Below are positions 38,027 through 48,936 of a DNA stretch of 64,000 nucleotides, one piece after another; the first letter of the stretch is position 1; the number at the start of each line of letters is the position of its first letter. The DNA comes from Actinomycetes bacterium. GTDB taxonomy: Bacteria > Actinomycetota > Aquicultoria > Aquicultorales > Aquicultoraceae. Both the position numbers and the translations under genes were made by a program. The stretch spans positions 1-64,000 of the forward strand of contig JAJYQA010000022.1 in assembly GCA_021794835.1 (NCBI GenBank), given 5' to 3'. Below the pieces are notes generated by a model. That model saw only the letters and a list, made by a program, of their open reading frames with translations. It searched no databases and had not been told where the DNA came from.

Positions 38027-38425
38027 ATGAACGAAACTGAGCTCGTAAAAATAGCGATAGAAGCGCGGCAGGAAGCCTATGCGCCATATTCGGGGTTTGG
38101 AGTGGGTACGGCGATTCTGTGCGAGGATGGTAGAGTTTTTACCGGAGCAAATGTCGAAAACGCGGTATACGGTCTCTCATTGTGCGCCGAGCGTGTTGCG
38201 GCAACTAAAGCCGTGTCTGAAGGCTGCCGCAGGTTCAAGTCGATAGCCATCATCGCCGATGGGCCGACGCCATGTCCGCCGTGCGGTGCCTGCCGGCAGT
38301 TCTTAGCCGAGTTCGGTGTCGAGACACTGGTAATCATGGCCAACACGAACGGAGATGTTAGAAAGGCCAAATTAAAAGATCTTCTACCTCTGGCATTTAC
38401 AAAAGAGCAGTTTCTAAATGAATAA
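38027..38425 (+). CDS. cdd: Cytidine deaminase
   Basis: A 132-residue tetrameric-type enzyme that deaminates cytidine and deoxycytidine to uridines for pyrimidine salvage. Zinc and catalytic residues are in LCAERVAATKAV and PCPPCGACRQFLAEF; AYAPYSGFGVG is the N-terminal substrate motif. It sits directly upstream of GNAT and era, its usual place, and overlaps the GNAT gene by 8 bp. Confidence 0.95.
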   Translation: MNETELVKIAIEARQEAYAPYSGFGVGTAILCEDGRVFTGANVENAVYGLSLCAERVAATKAVSEGCRRFKSIAIIADGPTPCPPCGACRQFLAEFGVETLVIMANTNGDVRKAKLKDLLPLAFTKEQFLNE

Positions 38426-38885
38426 TGAGCGAATAACAATCGAGCGGGTTACCGAGTTTGACTCGCAGCTTATAGACGAACTTTCGCAAATCGAGGCCGG
38501 GGCCTTCAATGATGGGGCGCTAAACCGCTGGACCTTTCCGGTTCTTATCCGGCACGGTGCGGTCTTCTTGTTAAAGTGCGATGGCAAGATTTGCGGGGTT
38601 GCCGATATAATTAAAGACTGGACTGATCCCAAGCTTGCCTTTATCGTGGGCTTTGCCATAAAAGAGGGTGAGCGGGGCAAAGGTCTTGGTTATAAACTAT
38701 TGAGCGGGATAATAGACGAACTCCGAGGTAATGGCATAAAAAAAATACAGCTTACAGTTGATCCAAAAAGCGAGAGGGCGGTCAGCCTATATCGCAAAGC
38801 TGGTTTTAAGCAGCTTGCAGAGCTTGCAAATGAGTATGGACCTTCGGTAGACAGGTTATTATTCGAATTTGAGCTGGAAGACTAA
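38418..38885 (+). CDS. GNAT family N-acetyltransferase
   Basis: A 155-residue acetyltransferase of unknown substrate. The acetyl-CoA pyrophosphate loop is GERGKGLGYKLL (about residues 90-101) and the C-terminal RAVSLYRKAGFKQ is typical of GNAT motif B. It overlaps cdd by 8 bp and ends 2 bp before era, so it is co-translated with them. RimI-like protein acetylation is possible but unproven. Confidence 0.88.
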   Translation: MNNERITIERVTEFDSQLIDELSQIEAGAFNDGALNRWTFPVLIRHGAVFLLKCDGKICGVADIIKDWTDPKLAFIVGFAIKEGERGKGLGYKLLSGIIDELRGNGIKKIQLTVDPKSERAVSLYRKAGFKQLAELANEYGPSVDRLLFEFELED

Positions 38886-38887
38886 TC

Positions 38888-39805
38888 ATGAAAAATAACA
38901 GCGAAAAAAAGGAAAACTTCAAATCAGGATTTGTGGCGATAGTCGGGCGTCCGAATACCGGCAAATCGACACTTCTAAATTTTCTAGCTAAGCGTAAAAT
39001 CGCCATTATCTCAGATAAACCGCAGACAACAAGGCACCGCATAAGCGCGGTTTTAAACTTCGAAAATGCCCAGGTTATCTTAATCGACACACCAGGTCTA
39101 CACAAACCCAAGGACGCACTGGGCGTCCATCTAAACCAAGCCGTAAAAAACGCGCTTCAAGACGTCGACGCAGTAATTTTTATGGTTGATGCATCACAAA
39201 TTATCGGCTCAGGCGATCTTTTTATTGCCAATGAGCTTGGCCCTCTTGCCACACCGAAAATCCTAGTTTTAAATAAGATAGACAAGGTAAATCTACCTGA
39301 TCTGGAAGTCCAGTTGGAAGTCGCAAAGCAGCTTGGCAATTTTAATGATATTATCCCCATATCCGCCTCGGCCGGCGAAAATATCGATAAGCTAGTTAAT
39401 AAAGTAATCGAGCTTCTCCCTGAAGGGCCGAAGTATTATCCGAGAGATATAATTACCGACCAGCCTGAACGGGTGATCGTCGCAGAGTTTATTCGTGAGC
39501 AGGCTATCCAGTTGACGCGCGAGGAAGTCCCGTACAGCATCGCCGTCGAGGTTCAGGAGATGAAGCCCAGAAAAGACAGGGAGATTGTTGATATATTTGC
39601 CACCCTATTTATCGAGCGCGAATCCCAGAAAGGCATATTAATCGGCAAGGATGGTCGTATGCTAAAAGAAATTGGTTCAAGGGCGAGGACTGAGATAGAG
39701 CAACTTTTGGGAAGCCGGATTTATCTCGACCTTAGGGTGAGGGTGAAAAAGGATTGGCGTAAAGAAGAGCGTTATGTTAAGCAGTTTGGATACACCGAGC
39801 AATAA
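38888..39805 (+). CDS. era: GTPase Era
   Basis: Ribosome-assembly GTPase (305 aa) that binds the 3' end of 16S rRNA. G motifs: GRPNTGKST (G1), DTPGLH (G3), NKIDKV (G4), and the SAS of ISASAGEN (G5). The C-terminal KH domain has GILIGKDGRMLKEIGSRARTEIEQLLG. Length and order cdd-era-recO are standard, though mgtE and deoC are inserted before recO here. Confidence 0.96.
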   Translation: MKNNSEKKENFKSGFVAIVGRPNTGKSTLLNFLAKRKIAIISDKPQTTRHRISAVLNFENAQVILIDTPGLHKPKDALGVHLNQAVKNALQDVDAVIFMVDASQIIGSGDLFIANELGPLATPKILVLNKIDKVNLPDLEVQLEVAKQLGNFNDIIPISASAGENIDKLVNKVIELLPEGPKYYPRDIITDQPERVIVAEFIREQAIQLTREEVPYSIAVEVQEMKPRKDREIVDIFATLFIERESQKGILIGKDGRMLKEIGSRARTEIEQLLGSRIYLDLRVRVKKDWRKEERYVKQFGYTEQ

Positions 39806-39811
39806 GTTATC

Positions 39812-41164
39812 ATGCAAGAAAGAAACAGAATTCTACGTGTCGCAACAGAAAACTTACTTAAGAAAAATGATATCAAAAAGGTAATTGTACTTCTTGATAA
39901 GCTTCATCCCGCCGACGCTGCTGAGATCGTATCCTCTTTATCCGAAGAAAACCAGAAAAGAATCTTTGAATCATGGGATGTACCCCATGCCGCAGATACC
40001 CTGCAAGAAATGGATGAGAGCGAGCAGGTAGATATCGTTGAACTCTTAAGTACACCACTGGTTGCAGATATCATAGAGGACATGGCGGCCGATGATGTTG
40101 CTGACCTACTTGGTGGCTTAAGTAAACGTGATCAGGAGCGAATCCTTACAGCGATGGAGCGCAAAGACGCCGTTGAGGCCATGAAGCTTATGGCGCATAA
40201 GGCCGACACAGCTGGCGGCCTTATGACCCCAGAGTTTATTGCGCTTACCAAGGGAATGGCCGCCCAGGATTCAATTGAGCTTTTACGCAAGAAGGCCCCC
40301 ACCGCCGAGACCATTTATTACGTGTTTGTTGTAAACAAGGATAACCAGCTAATCGGCGTAATGTCGCTACGCGACCTCATTATCGCAAAGCCAACCGAGC
40401 GCATAGAAAACATAATGAACCCAAACGTCATCTTTGTAGATGTAAATACCGACCAGGAAGAGGTTGCGAGCGTTATGTCGCGCTACGACCTCCTGGCCTT
40501 GCCGGTAGTTGACCAGGAACATCACCTCTTAGGTATCATCACCATCGATGACGTTGTCGATGTTATCGAGGAAGAGGCAAGCGAAGATATCTACCGCTTA
40601 GGCGGTGTGCCCCGCGAAGAGCGACTTGATATCCCGATATCGCTATCCATCAGATATAGGTTGCCCTGGATGGTTTTTAACCTTGCAACCGCGTTTTTGG
40701 CGGCAGGAGTGGTCTCGCTGTTTGAAAAGTCAATTGCAAAAGTAGTTATCCTTGCTGTATTTATGCCGATTGTTGCGGGTATGGGCGGTAATATGGGCAC
40801 ACAAGCATTAACCGTTGTAACCAGGGGTATCGCATTAGGCCAGCTTGAATTTAAAAAGGGACTACGCGTCATTGCGCGTGAAATTGGTATCGGCTCAGCC
40901 ATCGGTTTTGTTACCGGCGTAATTACTGCGATTATTGCATACTTTATAGGAGCTAATCCCTATCTAGGGCTGGTGCTCTTCCTTGCAATGATTATTAACC
41001 TTGGTATCGCAGGCTTCTCCGGTGCTGGAATCCCAATTATTTTGCGCCTGCTCAACCAGGACCCAGCTTTAGGCTCTGGTGTAATCGTCACCACTTTTAC
41101 AGACGTATTCGGGTTCTTAAGCTTCCTTGGCCTTGCTACTTTGCTGATAAAATTACTAATCTGA
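39812..41164 (+). CDS. mgtE: Magnesium transporter MgtE
   Basis: Magnesium-gated channel (450 aa): an N-terminal superhelical domain (about 1-130), two CBS domains (about 135-255), a plug helix, and five membrane helices (about 285-450) including PIVAGMGGNMGTQALTVVTRG, the pore-lining motif. It begins 6 bp after era and is likely in the same operon. Intracellular Mg binding to the N and CBS domains closes the channel. Confidence 0.94.
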   Translation: MQERNRILRVATENLLKKNDIKKVIVLLDKLHPADAAEIVSSLSEENQKRIFESWDVPHAADTLQEMDESEQVDIVELLSTPLVADIIEDMAADDVADLLGGLSKRDQERILTAMERKDAVEAMKLMAHKADTAGGLMTPEFIALTKGMAAQDSIELLRKKAPTAETIYYVFVVNKDNQLIGVMSLRDLIIAKPTERIENIMNPNVIFVDVNTDQEEVASVMSRYDLLALPVVDQEHHLLGIITIDDVVDVIEEEASEDIYRLGGVPREERLDIPISLSIRYRLPWMVFNLATAFLAAGVVSLFEKSIAKVVILAVFMPIVAGMGGNMGTQALTVVTRGIALGQLEFKKGLRVIAREIGIGSAIGFVTGVITAIIAYFIGANPYLGLVLFLAMIINLGIAGFSGAGIPIILRLLNQDPALGSGVIVTTFTDVFGFLSFLGLATLLIKLLI

Positions 41165-41295
41165 TTTTCTGAGTAGATCTGGCTACGGTGGCCGGTTTCG
41201 TTTAAAGTTTCTTTAACGAGGAATTTGGCAATAATTATTTTATCACTATAAACGCGATTAAAGCTGTAGCGGATAAAAAATGGAGAGAAGGATAG

Positions 41296-42018
41296 ATGAG
41301 ACAGGAAGAGCTGACCAAAAGTATCGATTATACAAACTTAAATCCAGGTGCCACCGTTCGGGACATTGAGAAGCTATGCGCAGAAGCAATAAAATATAAC
41401 TTTGCCTCGGCGGTTGTAAATCCCTTCTTTGTAAATATTGTCTACCGGCTTTTAAGAGGGTCGGCGGTAAAAGTCGGAACCGTAGTTGGGTTCCCCTTTG
41501 GGGAAACAACTACCGGGGCCAAAGTTCATGAGGCCCGCGAAGTGATCGATCTAGGGGCTGACGAGATTGATATGGTCATGAACGTTGGTGCGTTCAAATC
41601 TGGCCTCTACGACGAAGTCTACAATGACATAAGGTCGGTTGTTGAGGCCGTGCGTCGGGCCGAAGTCGAGGCAGGCAGAGACGTCATCCTTAAAGTAATT
41701 ATCGAGTGTGGGCTTCTAGATAGCGACGAGCAAAAAGTTCGCGCAGCCCAAATAGTTGAGCGCGCGGGAGCCGACTTCGTTAAGACCAACACCGGCTTTA
41801 CCAACGGCGTAGCCACCATTGAAGACGTAGAGCTTCTTCGGGCTAACCTTCCCTTTGAAATGGGGATAAAGGCCTCGGGCGGGATACGAACAGCCGAGCA
41901 GGCGATCGCTATGCTAAACGCCGGGGCCAACCGCGTCGGCACAAGCGCCGGCGTGCGGATAATCGAGCAACACTTCGGCGAAGGCTACGTTCCACCCCCG
42001 GCAAACCCGTGGAGATAA
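41296..42018 (+). CDS. deoC: Deoxyribose-phosphate aldolase
   Basis: A 240-residue class I aldolase that splits 2-deoxyribose 5-phosphate to acetaldehyde and glyceraldehyde 3-phosphate. The Schiff-base lysine is in ADFVKTNTGF and the second lysine in GIKASGGIRT. DYTNLNPGAT is an altered form of the usual DHTLL motif at the N-terminus. GAGAAGGA precedes the ATG. With cdd nearby it fits deoxynucleoside salvage. Confidence 0.94.
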   Translation: MRQEELTKSIDYTNLNPGATVRDIEKLCAEAIKYNFASAVVNPFFVNIVYRLLRGSAVKVGTVVGFPFGETTTGAKVHEAREVIDLGADEIDMVMNVGAFKSGLYDEVYNDIRSVVEAVRRAEVEAGRDVILKVIIECGLLDSDEQKVRAAQIVERAGADFVKTNTGFTNGVATIEDVELLRANLPFEMGIKASGGIRTAEQAIAMLNAGANRVGTSAGVRIIEQHFGEGYVPPPANPWR

Positions 42019-42259
42019 TTTCAGCCAATAGCCAAGTAGCCAATAGCCAATGAAGATTTGGTTTTATTCTGGCGCTTGGCTTTTGACTTTTAACCTGCGT
42101 TACTTGCTGCAATTGCTAATTTACCAAGATAATGCTTTAACAAGTTACATTATTGATGCAGATAAGTTAAAATATATGTGGTAGCTATTGATTTTTGTAA
42201 ATGTTTTAATAGATTTAACAGTTTCTAAGCGGTAGAAAAATCATCACAGTGGTGGTCGA
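42019..42259. repeat. deoC-recO gap with AGCCAATAGCC repeats
   Basis: Tandem AGCCAATAGCC-type units lie at 42023-42051, almost the same string as in the hrcA-dnaJ gap (5771-5797). In both places a GCGTTACTT string follows within about 60-80 bp. The rest (42110-42259) is AT-rich with no clear promoter or gene. Confidence 0.5.
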
Positions 42260-43006
42260 GTGTCTTTATATAAAGCCAAAGGTATTGTTTTAAAAACCCA
42301 CAAACTTGGAGAATCAGACCGCATTATTACAGTGCTTACTAACCATTACGGTAAAGTTGGCGCGGTTGCCAAGGGTGTCCGAAAGACCAAAAGCAAGTTC
42401 GGAAGCCGCCTTGAGCCGTTTACACATGTTGACCTGGTTCTCTACAAGGGCAGGAACTTAGATATCGTAACGCAGGCCGAGATCATCAATGCGTTTTCCA
42501 GAATTAGAGATAGCTTTGACCGGATAACCTACGGCTCGGCTATGCTAGATTTGGTAACTAAGGTATCTGTTGAGGGAGAGCGCGACATCGCGCTATATAA
42601 CCTTCTGCTAAAGAGTCTGGATGTATTGTCCAGGGCGAAGAAGAACTTCAGGCTGCTTTTAATCACCTTTGATATCAAACTTATGGCGGTATCGGGTTTT
42701 ATGCCAAAGCTTGAGCACTGTGTGCTTTGCAAGAAAAGTCCCGGGGCCAAGCCTCATTTCAGTTTTGAGTGGGGCGGGGCAATCTGCGACGAGTGCAGCC
42801 CGATGGATAAAAACAGCGTTGTCGTAACTCCAGCGGCGGCTGAGGTACTCTTGAGGCTGATCAGAATTCCGCTTAACGATATAGTCGATATGGATGTAAT
42901 CGCCCTCGTAGAGGATGAGCTCTACCTTTTGATGCGCGATTATGTGGGATATTATATTCAGGCAAGGCTAAAGAGCAGGGAATGTTTAAGCCAGTTTCTT
43001 TGCTAG
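42260..43006 (+). CDS. recO: DNA repair protein RecO
   Basis: Recombination mediator (248 aa) that loads RecA with RecR. The N-terminal OB fold has KGIVLKTHKLGESDRIITVLT and GSRLEPFTHVDLVLYKGRNLDIVTQAE. The C-terminal zinc site is formed by CVLCKK and CDEC (about residues 154-157 and 176-179). It starts with GTG at 42260 behind GGTGG. It lies upstream of glyQ, as in Gram-positive genomes. Confidence 0.93.
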   Translation: MSLYKAKGIVLKTHKLGESDRIITVLTNHYGKVGAVAKGVRKTKSKFGSRLEPFTHVDLVLYKGRNLDIVTQAEIINAFSRIRDSFDRITYGSAMLDLVTKVSVEGERDIALYNLLLKSLDVLSRAKKNFRLLLITFDIKLMAVSGFMPKLEHCVLCKKSPGAKPHFSFEWGGAICDECSPMDKNSVVVTPAAAEVLLRLIRIPLNDIVDMDVIALVEDELYLLMRDYVGYYIQARLKSRECLSQFLC

Positions 43007-43190
43007 GGGGTCCGGAAGGAAAAGGGACCCGGATCTTATAAATGAACGAGCACTGAAGGGGCTCTAGCGGTTGCGGAGTATTATCTGCTAAAATATTGAA
43101 TTGTGCTTGTCACATTATACTAATCGCACCAGTAACCTTCTAAATAAACTGTGGAATTAATCCAATATTGCAAGAAAAGAGGACTGATTT

Positions 43191-44078
43191 GTGAATTTTC
43201 AGCAGCTCATTTTAACCCTTCAATCATATTGGGCTGAATATGGCTGCCTTATAGTGCAGCCTTACGACGTTGAGGTCGGCGCGGGCACATTCCACCCGGC
43301 GACTTTTTTGCGCTCACTTGGACCAGAGCCTTGGAACGTGGCCTACATGCAGCCCTCAAGGCGCCCGACCGATGGCCGCTATGGCGAGAACCCCAACCGG
43401 CTTCAGCATTACTACCAATACCAGGTTATTTTAAAACCTTCGCCGGATGACGTGCAGGATATCTATTTAAAGAGCCTTGAGCGTCTCGGCTTTGATCTAT
43501 CTAAGCATGACATCCGCTTTGTCGAGGACGACTGGGAATCGCCGACACTAGGAGCCTGGGGCCTTGGTTGGGAGGTTTGGCTCGATGGCATGGAGGTAAC
43601 CCAATTTACGTACTTTCAGCAGGTCGGCGGAATTGATGTAAAGCCGGTTTGCGCCGAGATTACCTACGGGCTTGAGCGACTTGCGATGTATATCCAGGAG
43701 AAAGAAAGTGTCTTTGATCTTGAGTGGAGCAATGGCGTAACTTACGGCGAAGTCCACCGTCAGAACGAGGTCCAGGGATCAAAATATAACTTTAAAGTGG
43801 CTGATGTACCCATGCTCTTTAGCTTCTTTGATATGTACGAAGCCGAGGCAAAGCGCACGATAGATGAAGGCCTGGTTTTGCCAGCTTACGACTATGTTTT
43901 AAAGTGCTCGCATACGTTTAACCTTCTTGAAGCGCGAGGTGCCTTAAGCGTAACTGAGCGCACACGTTTTATCGGCAGGGTAAGAGACCTTGCCCGCCGG
44001 GTTGCGCAAGCCTATCTGGAGCACAGAGAAGAATTAAGGTTTCCGCTTTTGAAAAAGCCGGTGGTAGCAAGTGAGTAA
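43191..44078 (+). CDS. glyQ: Glycyl-tRNA synthetase alpha subunit
   Basis: Catalytic class II subunit (295 aa) of the alpha2beta2 bacterial GlyRS that charges tRNA-Gly. Motifs include [49 protein letters not shown] and [13 protein letters not shown]. It uses GTG as start behind AGAGGA. glyS overlaps it by 8 bp. No T-box leader was found in the 184-bp gap upstream. Confidence 0.96.
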   Translation: MNFQQLILTLQSYWAEYGCLIVQPYDVEVGAGTFHPATFLRSLGPEPWNVAYMQPSRRPTDGRYGENPNRLQHYYQYQVILKPSPDDVQDIYLKSLERLGFDLSKHDIRFVEDDWESPTLGAWGLGWEVWLDGMEVTQFTYFQQVGGIDVKPVCAEITYGLERLAMYIQEKESVFDLEWSNGVTYGEVHRQNEVQGSKYNFKVADVPMLFSFFDMYEAEAKRTIDEGLVLPAYDYVLKCSHTFNLLEARGALSVTERTRFIGRVRDLARRVAQAYLEHREELRFPLLKKPVVASE

Positions 44079-46149
44079 AAGAGATCTGCTTTTAGAGATA
44101 GGAACTGAGGAAATACCGGCCGCATCGGTTGTGATCGGAACTGATCAGCTTGCAGAGAGAGCGGCGGTTCTTTTTGATAGATATAGGCTTGATTATGATA
44201 TTATAAACACTTATGGTGCCCCACGAAGACTGGCCCTTATGGTTGGCGCCCTTGGCGAGAGGCAATCCAGAGCGGTCTTTGAGGTAAAGGGGCCGGCCAA
44301 GAAGGCCGCCTATACACCCGATGGCAAGCCCACCAAGTCCGCAGAGGGCTTTGCGAAGTCGCAAGGCGTCCCCGTTGAAAGCCTTATAACTAGAATAATT
44401 GGTGGCGGCGAGTACGTCTTTGCCGTAAAAGAAGAGGAGGGCCGCGAGACCTCCGATATTTTAACAGCTATTCTCCCGGAACTAATCCTTTCGATCACAT
44501 TTCCAAAGTCCATGCGCTGGGGAGATGGGGATATCCGCTTTGTGCGCCCAATTCGCTGGATAGTTGCGCTCTTTGGGGAGGATATTGTCTCGTTTGAGGT
44601 CGATGGCGTAAAATCGGGGCGGGAGAGCATGGGGCATCGCCTCTTAGCTGATAATCCCATAACGATCAAGGCCCCAGGCGATTATTTTGAGGATCTTATT
44701 AAACACAATGTGATCGTAGACCCGGAAAAGCGCACCGAAATGATTAAAGCTGAGATTGAACGGTCGGTTAAAGATACCGGTGGGCGGGCGGTTGTGCACA
44801 AGCATACCTTTGATGAGGTTCTCGAGCTAACCGAGTATCCCCACGCCATCCGGGGAAGTTTCTCAGACGAGTTTGTCGAGCTGCCCCGTGAGGTCCTGGT
44901 TACCGCAATGGAGGCGCACCAGAGGTACTTCCCGGTTGAGGATATGCAGGGCAATTTGTTGCCTAATTTCATTGTCATCCACAACGGCAACCCCGAGCAT
45001 GCTGACTTAATCCGTAGGGGGCATGAGAGGGTTATTAGAGCCAGGTTATCTGATGCCAAGTTTTTCTTTGAAACCGATACCGCAAAACCGCTTTCCGACT
45101 ATTTCGAGGAGCTAGTTGGGGTAACCTTCCAGGCAAAACTCGGCACCATGCATCGAAAGGTCGAGCGAGTTGTAGAACTTGCCGTGGAGATCTCGACCTG
45201 GCTTGGGCTACCTCAGGACAAGGTTGAACTTGTTGAGGAAGCGACTTATCTTTGCAAGGCCGATCTTTTAACTGAGATGGTCGGCGAGTTCCCGACACTG
45301 CAAGGTATTATGGGGATGGAGTATGCGCGGGTCTCCGGCGAGCCAGAGGAGGTTGCAGTTGCCATCTTTGAGCACTACCTGCCACGCTCGACGGGGGACA
45401 TCCTGCCTCAAACCATAATCGGCCAGATATTAAGTATTGCAGATAAGCTCGACTCAATCGCAGGCATTATTGCAATAGGCTTAATCCCGACCGGCTCAGA
45501 AGACCCTTACGCGCTTCGCCGGCAGGCCTACGGTGTTGTCTCGGTTATCCTTGGTAACGACCTGGCGATACCAATGGATGAGATGATAAAACTTGCGCTC
45601 TCGCTATACGAGGCGCAGGGCGTTAAATTTGATACCACAGAGACGGCCAGGTTGGTTGAGGATTTCATAAGAGGAAGGCTGCGTGCGTATCTGCTTGCGC
45701 AAAAGCTGCCGGTTGATGCGGTTGAGGCGGTGGGCGCGATGCCGGTCGAGAACATGGTCGATATCAGAAGAAGGGCACGCGCGATAGCCGAGAAGCTGGG
45801 TAGTAGGGAGATGGCAGATCTGCTTGTTGCTTTTACCAGGTGCAAGAATCTTGCCAAACCGGGGCTCGGTATCCAGATCGACACAAATATTCTTCAGGAA
45901 ACAGCCGAGAGAGAGCTTTACGAATCGGCGGTTGAGGTAGATAGAGACTTGAGTAATGCTGATGGAAACTATACTTTAGCTATTGACATACTAGCCCGCT
46001 TGAAAAGCCCGGTTGACTCATTCTTCGATAATGTGTTGGTTATGGCGGAAGATGAGGCTATTAGAAATAATAGAGTTAGACTGCTAAACTACTGCTTAGA
46101 AGAATTCCTAAGGGTTGCTGATTTTTCAAAAATCAGCGGTGTTGGTTAA
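44071..46149 (+). CDS. glyS: Glycyl-tRNA synthetase beta subunit
   Basis: Partner subunit (692 aa) that binds the tRNA and is needed for aminoacylation. It begins [16 protein letters not shown], and [28 protein letters not shown] and [16 protein letters not shown] are family motifs. A helical anticodon-binding domain closes the protein. It starts with GTG inside the end of glyQ. ppdK follows after 56 bp. Confidence 0.96.
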   Translation: MSKRDLLLEIGTEEIPAASVVIGTDQLAERAAVLFDRYRLDYDIINTYGAPRRLALMVGALGERQSRAVFEVKGPAKKAAYTPDGKPTKSAEGFAKSQGVPVESLITRIIGGGEYVFAVKEEEGRETSDILTAILPELILSITFPKSMRWGDGDIRFVRPIRWIVALFGEDIVSFEVDGVKSGRESMGHRLLADNPITIKAPGDYFEDLIKHNVIVDPEKRTEMIKAEIERSVKDTGGRAVVHKHTFDEVLELTEYPHAIRGSFSDEFVELPREVLVTAMEAHQRYFPVEDMQGNLLPNFIVIHNGNPEHADLIRRGHERVIRARLSDAKFFFETDTAKPLSDYFEELVGVTFQAKLGTMHRKVERVVELAVEISTWLGLPQDKVELVEEATYLCKADLLTEMVGEFPTLQGIMGMEYARVSGEPEEVAVAIFEHYLPRSTGDILPQTIIGQILSIADKLDSIAGIIAIGLIPTGSEDPYALRRQAYGVVSVILGNDLAIPMDEMIKLALSLYEAQGVKFDTTETARLVEDFIRGRLRAYLLAQKLPVDAVEAVGAMPVENMVDIRRRARAIAEKLGSREMADLLVAFTRCKNLAKPGLGIQIDTNILQETAERELYESAVEVDRDLSNADGNYTLAIDILARLKSPVDSFFDNVLVMAEDEAIRNNRVRLLNYCLEEFLRVADFSKISGVG

Positions 46150-46205
46150 TCAGCCGTAGGCTATCTATAAACAGAGTTTGGAAATTATTTTACGGAGGGA
46201 ACGAA

Positions 46206-48860
46206 ATGCCAGGGAAGACTAAATATGTCTACGATTTCAATGAGGGATCGGCGGATATGAAGTATGTCCTCGGCGGTAAAGGAGCAAACCTCGCCGAGAT
46301 GACACGCTTGGGCCTACCGGTGCCCCCAGGCTTCACAATTACTACGGGAGCCTGCAACGAGTACTATCAAACGGGGCATTTCCCGGAGGGCCTGATGAAA
46401 GAGGTAAACGAGCACCTTGTAAAGCTGCAAGAGAAGATGGGCAAGAGGCTGGGTGACCCAAATGACCCGCTTCTTGTATCCGTGCGCTCGGGCGCACCGT
46501 TTTCCATGCCGGGTATGATGGATACCGTCCTGAACCTGGGTTTGAACAACGAATCTGTCCAGGGGATAGCTAAGCAGACTGGCGATGAGAGGTTTGCCTA
46601 CGACTCATACCGCCGCTTTGTCCAGATGTTTGGAAAAGTTGTTTTGGGTATTGAAGGTGAGCTTTTTGAGGAGGCTATCAATGAGCTTAAGGAAAAAAGA
46701 GGCGCCAAATATGATACCGACCTTACAGCTGATGATCTCAAAGAGCTTGTCCAGACATTTAAAGGCATTGTGAAAGATCATGCCGGACGTGATTTCCCAA
46801 CCGATCCTAAAGAACAGCTTGTTCTTGCGATCGAGGCTGTCTTTAGAAGCTGGGGCAACAAGAGGGCGGTTGATTACCGGAGAATCTACAAAATACCTGA
46901 TAATCTTGGTACTGCCGTTAACGTGCAGACTATGGTGTTTGGAAATAAGGGTAACACCTCGGCAACTGGCGTGGCGTTTAGCCGCGACGCGGCAACCGGC
47001 GAAAATATCCCCTACGGCGATTATCTGGTAAACGCCCAGGGAGAGGATGTTGTAGCTGGCATTCGTGTAACCCAGCCGCTTATGAATTTAAAAAACGAGA
47101 TGCCTGAATTGGCCGGCCAGCTCTTTGATATCTTACATAAGCTTGAAAAGCATTACAGGGATATGAACGACACCGAGTTTACAATTGAGCAGGGCAAACT
47201 CTGGATGCTCCAAACAAGAATTGGCAAGAGAACTGCCGCCGCCGCGTTAAGGATTGTGGCGGACATGGTTGAAGAAGGCCTTATTACAAAAGAAGAGGCT
47301 GTCCAAAGAATCGATCCCGACCAGCTCGACCAGCTTCTGCACCCGCAGTTTGACCCCAAGGCCAGTGTTGATGTTTTGACCAAGGGGCTTAATGCCTCGC
47401 CGGGCGCCGCTGTCGGCAAAGTAGTCTTTGATGCCGATACCGCTGAGGAAATGGGAGGTAAAGGCGAAAAAGTTATCCTAACCCGTTGGGAGACAACCCC
47501 GGATGACCTGCACGGGATGGTTGCCGCCCAGGGGATATTGACCAGTCACGGCGGAAAGACGAGCCACGCGGCAGTAGTTGCCCGCGGTATGGGCAAGCCC
47601 TGTGTATGCGGCGCCGATGCGATAAAGATTGATGCCAAGAACAGAGTGTTCGCAGTTGACGGCACCCAGGTAAAAGAGGGCGACATTATCTCAATAGATG
47701 GGACAACCGGACGGGTTGTCGTAGGTGAAGTCCCGCTTGTCCCACCAAAGCCGACCAAAGAATTTGAGCTTATCTTAGGTTGGGCTGATGAAATAAGGTC
47801 CCTTGGCGTTCGCACCAACGCAGATACACCGGAGGATGCCGAGAAAGCCCGCCAATTCGGGGCGGAGGGCATCGGCCTTGCCCGTACCGAGCACATGTTC
47901 CTGGGGGATCGGCTGCCAATTGTGCAGAAGATGATCCTGGCCAATACCAAGGAAGAAGAAGACGAGGCGCTCGCAGAGCTTCTTGCAGTTCAGAAAAAGG
48001 ACTTCTACGGCATATTTAAAGCCATGGATGGCCTGCCGGTAACGATTAGGCTGCTTGACCCGCCACTTCATGAGTTCCTGCCAAGCCCAGTTGACCTTAG
48101 AGTTGAAGTTACTAAGATGGAATGCGCCGGGGCTTCCGAGAGCGAGCTTTCCGCAAAGAGAGAGCTTCTGGATAGTGTTGAGAAGATGGCCGAGATGAAC
48201 CCGATGCTTGGCCTTCGTGGCTGCCGACTGGGCATCACCCACCCGGAAATCTACAAAATGCAGGTGCGTGCCATCATGGAGGCGGCTTGCCAGCTTAAGA
48301 AAGAGGGCGGCGATCCCAAGGTCGAGATAATGATCCCATTAGTATCCGTTGTAAATGAGCTAAGCACGCTTCGTCGTGAGGCCGAGGACGTCGTCGGTGA
48401 AGTGCTTGCCTCATGTGGTATCGATGTGGACTACAAGATCGGGACCATGATCGAGATTCCAAGGGCGGCGATTACCGCCGACGAGATCGCAAATGTTGCG
48501 GACTTCTTCTCCTTCGGAACAAATGACCTAACCCAAATGACCTTCGGCTTCAGCCGCGACGACATCGAGGCCAAGTTTCTGCCCCGATACTTGGACAGGA
48601 AGATTTTAACCAGTAACCCGTTTGAGACAATTGATGAGGGTGTTGCCAAGCTCGTTGCTATCGGCTGCGAGAACGGCCGCAAGACAAACCCCAACATCAA
48701 GCTTGGTGTCTGCGGCGAACACGGCGGAGACCCCGACTCGATTAAAAAGTTCCACGAGATCGGCCTCACTTACGTGAGCTGCTCACCGTATAGGGTGCCG
48801 CTCGCAAGACTTGCCGCTGCACAAGCGGTCCTTGGCGAGGCAAAGGTCTCAACAAAGTAA
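46206..48860 (+). CDS. ppdK: Pyruvate, phosphate dikinase
   Basis: Reversibly converts pyruvate, ATP and phosphate to PEP, AMP and pyrophosphate (884 aa). Domains: an N-terminal ATP-grasp nucleotide-binding region (LGGKGANLAEM at the start), the phosphohistidine domain with GGKTSHAAVVARGMGKPCVCG (about residues 445-465), and the C-terminal PEP/pyruvate barrel ending with the catalytic cysteine in GVCGEHGGDP. GGAGGG precedes the ATG. In Gram-positive genomes dgt-dnaG-rpoD often follow; here 5.9 kb of accessory DNA intervenes. Confidence 0.97.
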   Translation: MPGKTKYVYDFNEGSADMKYVLGGKGANLAEMTRLGLPVPPGFTITTGACNEYYQTGHFPEGLMKEVNEHLVKLQEKMGKRLGDPNDPLLVSVRSGAPFSMPGMMDTVLNLGLNNESVQGIAKQTGDERFAYDSYRRFVQMFGKVVLGIEGELFEEAINELKEKRGAKYDTDLTADDLKELVQTFKGIVKDHAGRDFPTDPKEQLVLAIEAVFRSWGNKRAVDYRRIYKIPDNLGTAVNVQTMVFGNKGNTSATGVAFSRDAATGENIPYGDYLVNAQGEDVVAGIRVTQPLMNLKNEMPELAGQLFDILHKLEKHYRDMNDTEFTIEQGKLWMLQTRIGKRTAAAALRIVADMVEEGLITKEEAVQRIDPDQLDQLLHPQFDPKASVDVLTKGLNASPGAAVGKVVFDADTAEEMGGKGEKVILTRWETTPDDLHGMVAAQGILTSHGGKTSHAAVVARGMGKPCVCGADAIKIDAKNRVFAVDGTQVKEGDIISIDGTTGRVVVGEVPLVPPKPTKEFELILGWADEIRSLGVRTNADTPEDAEKARQFGAEGIGLARTEHMFLGDRLPIVQKMILANTKEEEDEALAELLAVQKKDFYGIFKAMDGLPVTIRLLDPPLHEFLPSPVDLRVEVTKMECAGASESELSAKRELLDSVEKMAEMNPMLGLRGCRLGITHPEIYKMQVRAIMEAACQLKKEGGDPKVEIMIPLVSVVNELSTLRREAEDVVGEVLASCGIDVDYKIGTMIEIPRAAITADEIANVADFFSFGTNDLTQMTFGFSRDDIEAKFLPRYLDRKILTSNPFETIDEGVAKLVAIGCENGRKTNPNIKLGVCGEHGGDPDSIKKFHEIGLTYVSCSPYRVPLARLAAAQAVLGEAKVSTK

Positions 48861-48936
48861 ATCGGTCTTAAGAAAAGGAAAAAAGAGTAGCGGGTAAAGC
48901 GTATAAAGTAAAGCGGAGGTAAAGGTAAGGTAAAGC

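Noticed and set aside
43007-43190. T-box riboswitch before glyQ
   Set aside because: No T-box sequence or specifier stem was seen. A GGGTCC/GGACCC-like pairing near 43009-43035 exists but has no T-run and no T-box features.
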